64,000 bases of DNA, taken from the NCBI RefSeq assembly GCF_016807185.1, contig NZ_JAEVYN010000002.1, positions 986,528 to 1,050,527 on the forward strand, in the 5' to 3' direction. Origin of the DNA: Leptolyngbya sp. Cla-17 (GTDB lineage Bacteria; Cyanobacteriota; Cyanobacteriia; Leptolyngbyales; Leptolyngbyaceae). The notes under the pieces were generated by a model. It was not told the DNA's origin, did no database searches, and saw only the letters and a list, made by a program, of their open reading frames with translations. Both the position numbers and the translations under genes were made by a program. Below, piece after piece: positions 18,068-25,903 of the stretch (position 1 is the stretch's first letter; each line of letters opens with the position of its first letter).

Positions 18068-18928
18068 ATGGACTTGTCACAAACTCTAAAGGAGCCGAAG
18101 TATTGGCTTTTGGCACTTGTTGCAGCACTGGCTGCGATTCACCTGACGTTGCTCAGTCGGATAGATAATTCAGAACTTTTTGCAACTTGTCTGTTGTTTT
18201 GGATTGCGGCAGGCTCACTCATTTGGGATCGCTACCAAACTTTAAACCTTGAAAGCAACTTGACTGCAAGTGTGCTTGGAGCCTTAATTGTCATTGGAAT
18301 GTTAACCAGAGTTGGATCATCGCCCGATTCATCTGCCTCTGCTTGGGCGCTGCCGTTGGTAGCAGGATTGGGCACTGGATTGTTGGCTTCAGGATTTAAA
18401 GGGCTGAAGCAGTATTGGAGAGAATTTATTATCTTTGGTCTGCTAGCTGCGTATCCCTTGCTACGACTCACACTGGAAGCGATCGATTTATCAGAAATAA
18501 CGGCAAAGGCAGCATCCTTTGTGTTGTGGTACTCCGGCTTTCCAGTGCGGCTGCAAGGAGTCTTCTTGCTAATGCCATCAAGCCGCGTGGAGGTGTATGG
18601 CGCATGTTCTGGCATTCAAAGCATTCTCCAATTGCTGAGCATTTCGGTCTTGTTTTTGCTGATGTTTCCTTTGCGATCGCACGTTCAAAAAGTTTTGTGC
18701 GTAGTGTCAGCAGTGGTCATCGGTTTTGTGGTGAATGCTTTGCGGGTCGCATTGATGGCGATTCTCAATAATGCGGGTGACAAAAACGCATTTGACTATT
18801 GGCACGAAGGACAGGGTTCTCTAATCTTTTCGGCGATCGCTGTTCTCGTCTTTGGATCTTTCTGCTGGTTCTTCTTCTTGCGTACCCCTAACCAAAAACC
18901 AGACTCAGGACCGCAAGGAAATGCTTAA
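18068..18928 (+). CDS. Cyanoexosortase A
   Basis: This is an integral-membrane protease-transpeptidase of the exosortase/archaeosortase family (286 residues, about eight helices), which cleaves PEP-CTERM sorting tails. The three catalytic positions are in order: Cys in EVYGACSGIQSILQ, Arg in VNALRVALMAIL and His in FDYWHEGQGSLIFS. I start it at ATG 18068 (MDLSQTLKEPKYW), which matches the usual N-terminus. The following gene starts inside its last codons, and an HpsJ-like gene follows, so the three form the cyanoexosortase A cassette. No PEP-CTERM substrate is recognised in this window. Confidence 0.9.
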   Translation: MDLSQTLKEPKYWLLALVAALAAIHLTLLSRIDNSELFATCLLFWIAAGSLIWDRYQTLNLESNLTASVLGALIVIGMLTRVGSSPDSSASAWALPLVAGLGTGLLASGFKGLKQYWREFIIFGLLAAYPLLRLTLEAIDLSEITAKAASFVLWYSGFPVRLQGVFLLMPSSRVEVYGACSGIQSILQLLSISVLFLLMFPLRSHVQKVLCVVSAVVIGFVVNALRVALMAILNNAGDKNAFDYWHEGQGSLIFSAIAVLVFGSFCWFFFLRTPNQKPDSGPQGNA

Positions 18929-19598
18929 TTCAACCTGGCAACCGATACGTATTTCTCTGCTGGCAATCACAGCGGGGGGAACATTGTTAGTTTTAGGAAG
19001 ATTATTGACATTGCCAAAAGTGGACAAGGCATCTGCTCAAGCAGTCAACACGCTGTCACAGGCAGTGCCACTATCAGGATGGCAATTAGTGGATAACTCT
19101 GAACTGAAACCAAGCGATGATTCTCGATTTGGACGAAGCTATCGTTTTCAGCAGGACAACAAAACTCTAAAAGCTGACGTACATTACATGACCAGCGATG
19201 GCAATGTCAGCCGCTATCTATTTGTTTACAGTTCTGTACGTACGGCAAATGCTAATCTCAAAATTAAGTATCAGCCAGAAACTGGCTTTTACGGAGTGCT
19301 GTCTGATAAAGGACAAGCTTACTTGACGGCATGTGTTAATCCGCGTGGTCAAAGCACCGTGACAGAGCAGCAGTTTACCCAAAGCCGCTACACTTACGAT
19401 TTGAAACCCGACCGGATTTTACCGTGGGTTTTGGGCAAGGAATCACTCATTGATCGGCGTTGTTTATGGACGTTGTTATCTACTCCGGTGCAAACCAACA
19501 CTGCGCCTGAAGCTTCAGAAGAAGCGGCTTACAAAACGTTGGAAACTGCATGGCTTTCATGGCATCAATGGTGGCAAGCAAACTATCCACCGTCTTAG
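18921..19598 (+). CDS. Cyanoexosortase A system-associated protein
   Basis: The ATG overlaps the end of the exosortase gene by 8 nt, implying translational coupling. The product (225 residues) has one N-terminal membrane anchor (ISLLAITAGGTLLVLGRLL) and an extracytoplasmic domain. This matches the EpsI-like/cyanoexosortase-associated family by position and architecture. The domain has pairs of aromatic and Cys residues (YLTACVNPRGQ, DRRCLWTLL) that could form a disulfide. It probably assists polysaccharide export or exosortase function; the biochemical activity is unknown. Confidence 0.8.
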   Translation: MLNSTWQPIRISLLAITAGGTLLVLGRLLTLPKVDKASAQAVNTLSQAVPLSGWQLVDNSELKPSDDSRFGRSYRFQQDNKTLKADVHYMTSDGNVSRYLFVYSSVRTANANLKIKYQPETGFYGVLSDKGQAYLTACVNPRGQSTVTEQQFTQSRYTYDLKPDRILPWVLGKESLIDRRCLWTLLSTPVQTNTAPEASEEAAYKTLETAWLSWHQWWQANYPPS

Positions 19599-19660
19599 GT
19601 GCTATAAAGTTTTTTTGATTGCTTTTGATGAATTTGACATTTAGTGGGAGAAGCTAAGCG

Positions 19661-20353
19661 ATGGCGATATCAAGTGGTGATGGAAGTGGTGATACAAGCG
19701 AAAATCTTTCCGTTTATCGATTGCGTTGGGTTGGGTATGGATTGCTTTTGTTTGCGTTGGTCGATATTGTTCATTCGTTTGCGATCGCAAACCCTAGCGA
19801 TCCTCGGTTTGGAATTAACCTGATCGGGCAGTTTGTCGAGCGTGTCGTTGTGCCGCTGTTGGGGTTTGCGTTGGTATTTTTTGGTGAGTTCTATGGACGA
19901 AAGTCGCCCGAAAAGTTAGCGCTTCGCTTTCTATCCTGGCTGTGCTTGTTGTTGGCGATCGCCTATTTTCTAATGATTCCGCCTCTGCTGTTGCAAACTT
20001 TTGGTCTGAAAAGCCAAGTAAACGCAAAAGCGAAAGAGTTTGAAACAGCCCAGCTTGCTCAGCTCCAAAAAGTAGAAGACCAACTCAAAAGCAGCAGCCC
20101 AGAGGACATTAGAAAAATAGCAACTCAGTTAAGCGCCATGGGGGCACCTGTTGATCCGAGTAAGCCCGATGCGGTTAAGACTCAAATTGAAGGGCGAATC
20201 AAAACAATGCGCGCTCAAATTCCCGCCCAAGTGCAACAGCAAGTTGGGCAATTTAGAGGGTTGACGCGAAATGCCGTGAAATGGACTCTTGGAGCCATTA
20301 TTTCAGGAGTGTTGTTCATCTATCTTTGGAAGAGTAGCCGCTGGGCAAGATAA
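19661..20353 (+). CDS. HpsJ-like protein, cyanoexosortase A-associated
   Basis: The 230-residue membrane protein has three N-terminal helices (about residues 24-42, 58-76 and 87-108), a soluble coiled-coil-prone region rich in Gln/Lys/Glu (about 115-205) and a last helix near 210-225. This is the HpsJ layout from hormogonium polysaccharide loci. GGAG lies 9-13 bases before the ATG. It is the third gene of the exosortase cassette. A second protein of the same architecture is encoded at 53748-54485. Confidence 0.75.
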   Translation: MAISSGDGSGDTSENLSVYRLRWVGYGLLLFALVDIVHSFAIANPSDPRFGINLIGQFVERVVVPLLGFALVFFGEFYGRKSPEKLALRFLSWLCLLLAIAYFLMIPPLLLQTFGLKSQVNAKAKEFETAQLAQLQKVEDQLKSSSPEDIRKIATQLSAMGAPVDPSKPDAVKTQIEGRIKTMRAQIPAQVQQQVGQFRGLTRNAVKWTLGAIISGVLFIYLWKSSRWAR

Positions 20354-20456
20354 ATAGGAAGTGCAAGGTCCAAAGTCGGAGATAATGCACGTTAGCTTAT
20401 GAAGGGGATTGGCGCTGCCAGTCCTCTTATTTTTTAATCAGGATGAGTTTGAAGTT

Positions 20457-21212
20457 GTGAACCAGGAAGCATCAGAATCTCAGCAAATTGCATTGGTGGT
20501 TGGAGCAGGGCAAGGCATTGGGCTAGGATTTGTGCGCCAGCTATTAGAAGGCGATCGCGTGAATTGCCTCTATGCCACCTATCGCAACGTGGATTCTGAG
20601 CTGTTGCAGATCGACGATCCACGGCTGCATTGCCTAGCGCTAGACATTATGGATGAAGCGCAAATTGCCGCAGTGGTGCAAAAAATCCAAGCAGAAACAT
20701 CAGCGTTGCACCATGTAATCAACTGCGTTGGAGTGCTGCACGACGGCACTATGCAACCTGAAAAAAGCCTGCGTCAATTGAATGCTGACCAACTGCTGCA
20801 TTATTTTCAGGTAAACAGCATTGGTGCAGTGCTGCTGGCAAAGCACATTCAACCCTTATTAAAACACCGCGATCGCGCGCTATTGGCAACAATTTCTGCC
20901 AAGGTTGGCAGCATTGGCGATAACCAGTTAGGCGGCTGGTATGGCTATCGAGCGTCTAAGGCGGCACTGAATATGTTCATGCGAAATGTGGCGATTGAGT
21001 ATAAACGCACCTGCCCACGGGCAATCGTCGTGAACTTGCATCCCGGCACTACAGACACCGAGCTGTCGCGTCCGTTTCAACGCAATGTGCCACCCGAAAA
21101 GCTGTTCTCAGTTAAGCGCACCGTACAGCAGTTACTGACCGTCATGGATGGCTTGCAAGAAAATGACAGCGGCGAATTTTTTTCGTGGAATGGCGATCGC
21201 TTGCCCTGGTAA
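20457..21212 (+). CDS. Short-chain dehydrogenase/reductase (C-factor-like)
   Basis: A 251-residue classical SDR. The Rossmann Gly motif is ALVVGAGQGIGLGF, the NNAG-equivalent is INCVGVLH, the catalytic Ser is in TISAKVGSI and the YxxxK pair is YGYRASK. The sequence is closest in pattern to C-factor-like SDRs (LHPGTTDTELSRPFQ near the C-terminus). I take GTG 20457 as the start, preceded by AGGA; a TTG at 20409 is the only other option in frame. The substrate is unknown. Confidence 0.85.
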   Translation: MNQEASESQQIALVVGAGQGIGLGFVRQLLEGDRVNCLYATYRNVDSELLQIDDPRLHCLALDIMDEAQIAAVVQKIQAETSALHHVINCVGVLHDGTMQPEKSLRQLNADQLLHYFQVNSIGAVLLAKHIQPLLKHRDRALLATISAKVGSIGDNQLGGWYGYRASKAALNMFMRNVAIEYKRTCPRAIVVNLHPGTTDTELSRPFQRNVPPEKLFSVKRTVQQLLTVMDGLQENDSGEFFSWNGDRLPW

Positions 21213-21305
21213 ACCAACGTTCAAAAGTTGCCATTGCCCAGAAAACTGTTCCTTGGCACCGGACCCAGATACGCAGTTCCGCTGATTCACATGAAGATTT
21301 GCTTG

Positions 21306-21668
21306 TTACGTCGCTCCGCCTGTCATCTGCGGCAGTTTGGACGGAGTGCTATACCAACTTTCTGCTAGAACGTTTAGCTGATCCAGTACGCTGCATAACT
21401 CTAGCCCTCGCGCTGTCAAACCATAGGTAACTTGAGGCGGTACGGTTGGTTCATAATGCCGATACAGAATCCCTTCCTGCTCCAACAAGCGGAGACGTTC
21501 TGTTAGGACTTTTGTAGAAATCCCTTCCACTAATCGCCTTAAAGCTCCAAATCGGGTTGCCCCTTGAGTCGATAATACCCACAAAATATACATCGTCCAG
21601 GGACCGGACAAGACTGCCATCAATCGACTGACGGGGCAAGGATGAGTACCTTGAGAAGAATGAGCCAT
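21306..21668 (-). CDS. HxlR-family winged-helix transcriptional regulator
   Basis: A 120-residue HxlR/YodB-type regulator. It begins with the conserved Cys of the family (CPVSRLMAVLSGPWTMYIL, Cys11), followed by the winged helix (RFGALRRLVEGISTKVLTERL and LEQEGILYR). In characterised relatives this N-terminal Cys senses quinones, aldehydes or oxidants. It is divergent from a flavodoxin-type reductase gene, and inverted repeats lie between the two, so it probably represses both. Confidence 0.9.
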   Translation of the reverse strand: MAHSSQGTHPCPVSRLMAVLSGPWTMYILWVLSTQGATRFGALRRLVEGISTKVLTERLRLLEQEGILYRHYEPTVPPQVTYGLTARGLELCSVLDQLNVLAESWYSTPSKLPQMTGGAT

Positions 21669-21703
21669 GACTGGTTACTAAGAAGTGCCTAATAGTTACT
21701 ATA

Positions 21704-21730
21704 AAGTACCTACTTTACTTTAGTAAGTAG
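21704..21730. promoter_or_regulatory. Candidate HxlR operator, overlapping inverted repeats
   Basis: AAGTA-CC-TACTT (21704-21715) is a perfect inverted repeat. CTACTT (21710-21715) also pairs with AAGTAG (21725-21730) across 9 bases. HxlR-type regulators bind GTAC-containing palindromes of this style in divergent promoters. Confidence 0.55.
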
Positions 21731-21779
21731 CCCTTTTAATATCGAGGTGTTTACCAACTCAAGGCTCCACGAGGTTTTT

Positions 21780-22370
21780 ATGGCAAGCGTCGCAGTAGTC
21801 TATTTTTCAGGTTCCGGGCATACCCATCTTATGGCTGAAGCGATCGCAGAAGGTGCGAGTAAGGTGACTGAGAGCGTTCAATTATTCCGTATTGTTGGCG
21901 AACAAATCACCCATGGACGCTGGAAAGACGATCAGGTTTTGGAACAATTGGCTCAGGCAGACGCGATCGTGTTTGGGTCGCCAACTTACATGGGTGGAGT
22001 TGCAGCCCAGTTTAAAGCGTTTGTAGATGCTGCCAGTTCTGCCTGGTTTGCCCAACAGTGGAAGGACAAGATTGCAGGTGGATTCACCCATTCCGGTTCT
22101 CTCAGCGGCGATAAGCAAGGAACGTTACTTTACCTAGCTATCAATGCCGCACAGCACAGCATGATGTGGGTCAGCACAGGCGAGATGCCCAGTGGTTCAG
22201 TGGATCAAGGTGATAATGTTAACCGCTTGGGTTCCTCTTTAGGTGTGATGGGACAAAGCGCTCCTAATATGAGTGGAGCGCCTGCTACCATTGAGCCGGG
22301 CGATCGCCTAACGGCTGTGCATTATGGTCAACGGATTGCGATCGCAGCCCAGCGCTGGCATGGGCACTAA
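21780..22370 (+). CDS. Flavodoxin-fold NAD(P)H:quinone oxidoreductase-like protein (WrbA/FMN reductase family)
   Basis: The 196-residue protein has a flavodoxin fold. The FMN phosphate loop is YFSGSGHTHLMAEAI and the isoalloxazine loop is DAIVFGSPTYMGGVAAQFK, with a later flavin contact in FTHSGSLSGDKQ. GAGGT lies 8 bases before ATG 21780; the frame is open to 21747. Divergence from an HxlR regulator suggests induction by quinones or electrophiles and a two-electron quinone reductase role (inference). Confidence 0.85.
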   Translation: MASVAVVYFSGSGHTHLMAEAIAEGASKVTESVQLFRIVGEQITHGRWKDDQVLEQLAQADAIVFGSPTYMGGVAAQFKAFVDAASSAWFAQQWKDKIAGGFTHSGSLSGDKQGTLLYLAINAAQHSMMWVSTGEMPSGSVDQGDNVNRLGSSLGVMGQSAPNMSGAPATIEPGDRLTAVHYGQRIAIAAQRWHGH

Positions 22371-22397
22371 AAGCCACCTCCCAAAAGATCCTAAAAA

Positions 22398-22425
22398 GTA
22401 GAGACGCAAAACTCTGCGTCTCTAC
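22398..22425. terminator. Hairpin between convergent genes
   Basis: GTAGAGACGCA (22398-22408) and TGCGTCTCTAC (22415-22425) form a perfect 11-bp stem with a 6-nt loop, followed by GTTTTTAAC. The stem resembles a dispersed cyanobacterial repeat and is placed to terminate both the reductase and amylase transcripts. Confidence 0.6.
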
Positions 22426-22449
22426 AGGCGGTTTTTAACTTAGATGTTT

Positions 22450-23943
22450 TTATGCTTGAGGAATCCAAACTGACACAGAACCAGCCGGACAGCGAAACTC
22501 CGCCCATCCTTTTTCATCCGTTGTTACAGGTTCATCAATATGCTCGGTCAAGTCAATATAAGTGCGATCAGGCTGCCCCACTTCCATATGCTTGCTGCCC
22601 TCATCACCATTGCTGACCACTACTGCCAGACCGCCCGGATGATCTTCATCGCCTAGCCGTGTCCAGCCGATGGTGTTGGCATGGTCAAAGTAATCATACT
22701 GTTCGCCATAGGCGTAGGTTTGTCGGGCCTGAAGCAGCTTATCTAGCAAGAATTGATGTTTATCTAGCCAGACTTCATGCTCATTGCCATCATTACCCGT
22801 GTCTTTGTACTGAGCGCCGTAGTAGTCAGGATAAAACACACAAGGGTAGCCTTCTCGTCGTAGCAGAATCAAAGCATAAGCGATCGGCTTGAACCAGGGT
22901 TCTACTACCGATTCCAGGGATTGCAGCGGTTGAGAGTCATGGTTGTCTACTAAGGTCACCGCCAGAGTCGGCTGATCCTTCACCAACGTATTATCAAAAA
23001 TTTGGCGCATATCATAGCCGTTACCCGCTTGGCTAGCAACGTGGAAATTGTAGTGTAAAGGCGCATCAAACAGCGTCACTTTGCCATCGGTTGTTTCGAT
23101 GAAGTTGTGGAGTGCTTCCACGTCATAAGACCAGTATTCACCGACAGCAAAGAGATCTCGCTTGGCATAGTGACTGACATGATCCATCCACTCCCGGAAA
23201 AACTCAGCGGAAACGTGTTTCACAGCATCAAATCGGAAGCCATCTACACCCGTGGTGTCTACATACCACTCGCCCCAATATTTCAACTCGCCTACCACTT
23301 CTGGATTATCCATATCCAGATCGCAACCCATGAGATAGTCGAAGTTACCTTTTTCTGAGTCAACGTTGCTGTCAAATTCTTTGTCTTTGAGTAGGTAAAC
23401 AGCGTTTTCACCACCGTTATATGCGTTGTAGTCGGTCGCGTCAAAATGCCACCAGTGCCACTCCATCGTTGAATATTTGCCTGCACGACCCGGAAAAGTG
23501 AAATGAGTCCAGGCTTTGATTTTTTGATATTCACCGATTGCTTCATGTCGATTTTCAGTATCCAGGGGAGTTGCTTCTGCTTCTTCTTCGGCATCGGCTC
23601 CTAACTTGTGATTCAGCACAACATCGGCATACACTCGAATCCCAACTTTTTGAGCGGCCTTAATAGCATTGAGATACTCTTCCTTAGTGCCGTATTTGGT
23701 TCGGACCGAGCCTTTTTGGTCAAACTCACCCAGATCGAACAAGTCATAGACTCCATAGCCCACATCCATGCCGCCGCCTGTGCCCTTATAAGCAGGGGGT
23801 AACCATACAGAAGTTACTCCAGCTTTTGCTAAATCCTCAGCCGATTCTGCTAATTGATTCCAAAGGGTTCCATCTCCTGGACTATACCAATGGAAATATT
23901 GCATCATCACACCGTTTGTCTCAGACACGAGCGCAGCCCTCAC
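22450..23943 (-). CDS. Alpha-amylase, GH13 (cytoplasmic AmyS-like)
   Basis: The 497-residue enzyme hydrolyses alpha-1,4-glucans. GH13 conserved regions are all seen: region I VYADVVLNHK, region II DGFRFDAVKH (nucleophile Asp), region III AVGEYWSYD (acid/base Glu) and region IV TLVDNHDSQP. No signal peptide is present, and the layout (MQYFHWYSPGDGTLW start) fits subfamily GH13_5-type intracellular amylases. The start is GTG at 23943, with an alternative GTG five codons on. It may act on glycogen-derived oligosaccharides. Confidence 0.93.
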   Translation of the reverse strand: MRAALVSETNGVMMQYFHWYSPGDGTLWNQLAESAEDLAKAGVTSVWLPPAYKGTGGGMDVGYGVYDLFDLGEFDQKGSVRTKYGTKEEYLNAIKAAQKVGIRVYADVVLNHKLGADAEEEAEATPLDTENRHEAIGEYQKIKAWTHFTFPGRAGKYSTMEWHWWHFDATDYNAYNGGENAVYLLKDKEFDSNVDSEKGNFDYLMGCDLDMDNPEVVGELKYWGEWYVDTTGVDGFRFDAVKHVSAEFFREWMDHVSHYAKRDLFAVGEYWSYDVEALHNFIETTDGKVTLFDAPLHYNFHVASQAGNGYDMRQIFDNTLVKDQPTLAVTLVDNHDSQPLQSLESVVEPWFKPIAYALILLRREGYPCVFYPDYYGAQYKDTGNDGNEHEVWLDKHQFLLDKLLQARQTYAYGEQYDYFDHANTIGWTRLGDEDHPGGLAVVVSNGDEGSKHMEVGQPDRTYIDLTEHIDEPVTTDEKGWAEFRCPAGSVSVWIPQA

Positions 23944-24076
23944 TAAGGATAGAAATTGTTTGAATTGTATATCTTTGTAATCTTAAATGAGAAAAAAGAA
24001 ACAGAACATCTGTCGAGTGACTATAACAACATCGACCCAATGGTAGATGCTGTATAGCGGTGGCTCAGAATGGAAG

Positions 24077-24691
24077 CTAGGATACTAAGTTTTCGTTTGG
24101 CGATCGCTCGGCCGTTTTCTCAGCTATCTCATCTTCAGCAAGTTCTTTTTGTAAACTTTCTTGAAGCGCATTTAAGACAGCGATTGGATCAGCTGCTTCT
24201 TGCATGATGGTCGCTTCTGGATCGTGGCGATCGCGCACATCAGGGAGATCCGTACGAAGTTCTTCCAGCATGGCAATGATCTTTGCAATCTTTTGTTCCG
24301 ATAGTAGATTGAGTTGCAGCATTAGCTGAGTCCGTTGTTCTGCAAAATTTTCTTCTCGGCTCTGCTCAATTAAAACTCCTGTAGAGATCAACAAAGCCGC
24401 CGCATCTAAACCATGATCTGACCAATGAAATGGAGGAAAAGTGAACGGTAAGATTGGGTTGAAAAGGCTGCCCGTAATCCAAATCGCAAACCCTGCGACT
24501 AGAACATACAAGAATGCAGGTTGTCCAAAGAATTTGGCGATCGCTTCTATGACTCGTTGATGAGCAGTCAGATCTCGAACTTCCTGGTTATGCATCGCGA
24601 GGATCGCTTCAATGTTTTTGGTGACGGGAGCAGGTAAAGGTGCTGTGAGAATTTTCTTTGGTCTCGTCTTAGGATTAGGTGAATGATTCAT
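24077..24691 (-). CDS. DUF1003 family membrane protein
   Basis: The 204-residue protein has two transmembrane helices (FLYVLVAGFAIWITGSLF and LDAAALLISTGVLIEQ) flanking FPPFHWSDHGLD, followed by a charged helical C-terminus with REENFAEQRTQLMLQLNLLSEQK-type residues. This pair of helices and the AxRTQL region define DUF1003. AAAGG sits five bases before ATG 24691. An ATG at 24703 would overlap the divergent gene start. Function is unknown. The divergent gap is only about 10 bp. Confidence 0.85.
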   Translation of the reverse strand: MNHSPNPKTRPKKILTAPLPAPVTKNIEAILAMHNQEVRDLTAHQRVIEAIAKFFGQPAFLYVLVAGFAIWITGSLFNPILPFTFPPFHWSDHGLDAAALLISTGVLIEQSREENFAEQRTQLMLQLNLLSEQKIAKIIAMLEELRTDLPDVRDRHDPEATIMQEAADPIAVLNALQESLQKELAEDEIAEKTAERSPNENLVS

Positions 24692-24701
24692 ACAGCCTTT
24701 C

Positions 24702-25790
24702 ATGACTTTAGATTTGTTTCGTCATCGTCCTTCCCGTCGTCAATTTTTACAAGTGACCACAGGAGGAATTGCTGCAGGTGCCCTGTCGGCTGCGATGCCT
24801 GATGATGCTACTGCTGGACTCTCCGTGCTGAAGCCGCCCATACTGCGACCCGGAGATACAGTGGGCATGGTCGCGCCTGCTAGCAATGCCTACGAGCCAG
24901 AGGAGATTGCGATCGCCAAGGAAACCATGGAGCAATATGGCTTTAAGGTGGTGTTGGGTCGCAATATTACCGCCCAAAATGGCTATTTGGCAGGAACCGA
25001 TGCCCAACGCGCCGCCGATGTGAATGAGATGTTTCGGCGGGCTGATGTTCGCGGCATTGTCACCTTTTCGGGTGGCTATGGTTGTAGCCGGATTTTGCCG
25101 CTGCTGGATTATGAGCAAATTCGGCGATCGCCCAAAGTAATTGTGGGTCACAGCGACATTACAGCGCTGCTAGTCGGCATCAACCGCAAAACCGGACTGG
25201 TTACCTTCCATGGTTCTTCAGGACTCACAGGTGTGGGCGATTACGCCATGGAACACTTTCGCCGCGCAATGATGTCTACTGGGGCGATCGGTGAAGTGGC
25301 GAAACCACCCAATTCGGTAGCGGGCACGATTGAACGCACCAACCGCCTCATTACCATCTTTCCAGGACGAGCCACAGGGCAACTGGTAGGCGGCAATCTC
25401 ACCCTGATTACAAACCTGATTGGCACGCCGTTTGAACCTGATACAACGGGTAAGATTTTGTTTTTAGAAGAAATTGGTGAGGAACCTTATCGCATCGATC
25501 GCATGTTGACCCAACTGTGGCTAGCCGGAAAGCTGCAAGCCGCCGCCGGAATAGCCCTGGGTCGGTTTGTGGATTGTTACCCCAAGGAATACCAAGCCTC
25601 GTTTCCGCAAACCATCAGCCTGGAGAATGTGCTGCGAGATCGCTTTGAGCCACTGAAAAAACCCACCCTGTATAACCTGATGTTTGGGCATGTGCGCGAG
25701 AATGCCGTGCTGCCGATTGGGGCGATCGCCACGCTGGATGCTACTGCTAAAACCCTAACGGTCAATGAAAACGCCGTTCGCGCAAGTTGA
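24702..25790 (+). CDS. LD-carboxypeptidase (peptidase S66), Tat-exported
   Basis: The 362-residue S66 serine peptidase cleaves the L,D bond of murein tetrapeptides during recycling or remodelling. The nucleophile is Ser151 in VGHSDITALL. The Glu of the triad is in LFLEEIGEEPYRIDRML, and the His is probably in FGHVREN near the C-terminus. The N-terminus SRRQFLQVTTGG is a Tat signal, so this copy is periplasmic, unlike cytoplasmic E. coli LdcA. There is no Shine-Dalgarno sequence before the ATG. Heptad repeats begin directly after the stop codon. Confidence 0.9.
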   Translation: MTLDLFRHRPSRRQFLQVTTGGIAAGALSAAMPDDATAGLSVLKPPILRPGDTVGMVAPASNAYEPEEIAIAKETMEQYGFKVVLGRNITAQNGYLAGTDAQRAADVNEMFRRADVRGIVTFSGGYGCSRILPLLDYEQIRRSPKVIVGHSDITALLVGINRKTGLVTFHGSSGLTGVGDYAMEHFRRAMMSTGAIGEVAKPPNSVAGTIERTNRLITIFPGRATGQLVGGNLTLITNLIGTPFEPDTTGKILFLEEIGEEPYRIDRMLTQLWLAGKLQAAAGIALGRFVDCYPKEYQASFPQTISLENVLRDRFEPLKKPTLYNLMFGHVRENAVLPIGAIATLDATAKTLTVNENAVRAS

Positions 25791-25872
25791 GAGTGCGGAG
25801 TGCAGAGGCGGAGTGCGGAGTGCAAAGAAAGATATCAACTCAAAACCCAAAACTCAAAACTCAAAACCCTTA
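25791..25872. repeat. Two heptanucleotide repeat arrays (GAGTGCG and ACTCAAA types)
   Basis: 25791-25824 holds five units of GAGTGCG/GAGTGCA (one 6-mer). 25838-25872 holds five units of ACTCAAA/ACCCAAA. They fill the gap between the convergent LD-carboxypeptidase and ppk genes. Confidence 0.85.
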
Positions 25873-25903
25873 AATCGCCCGAGCCACTTCCCTTTTCGTC
25901 TGC

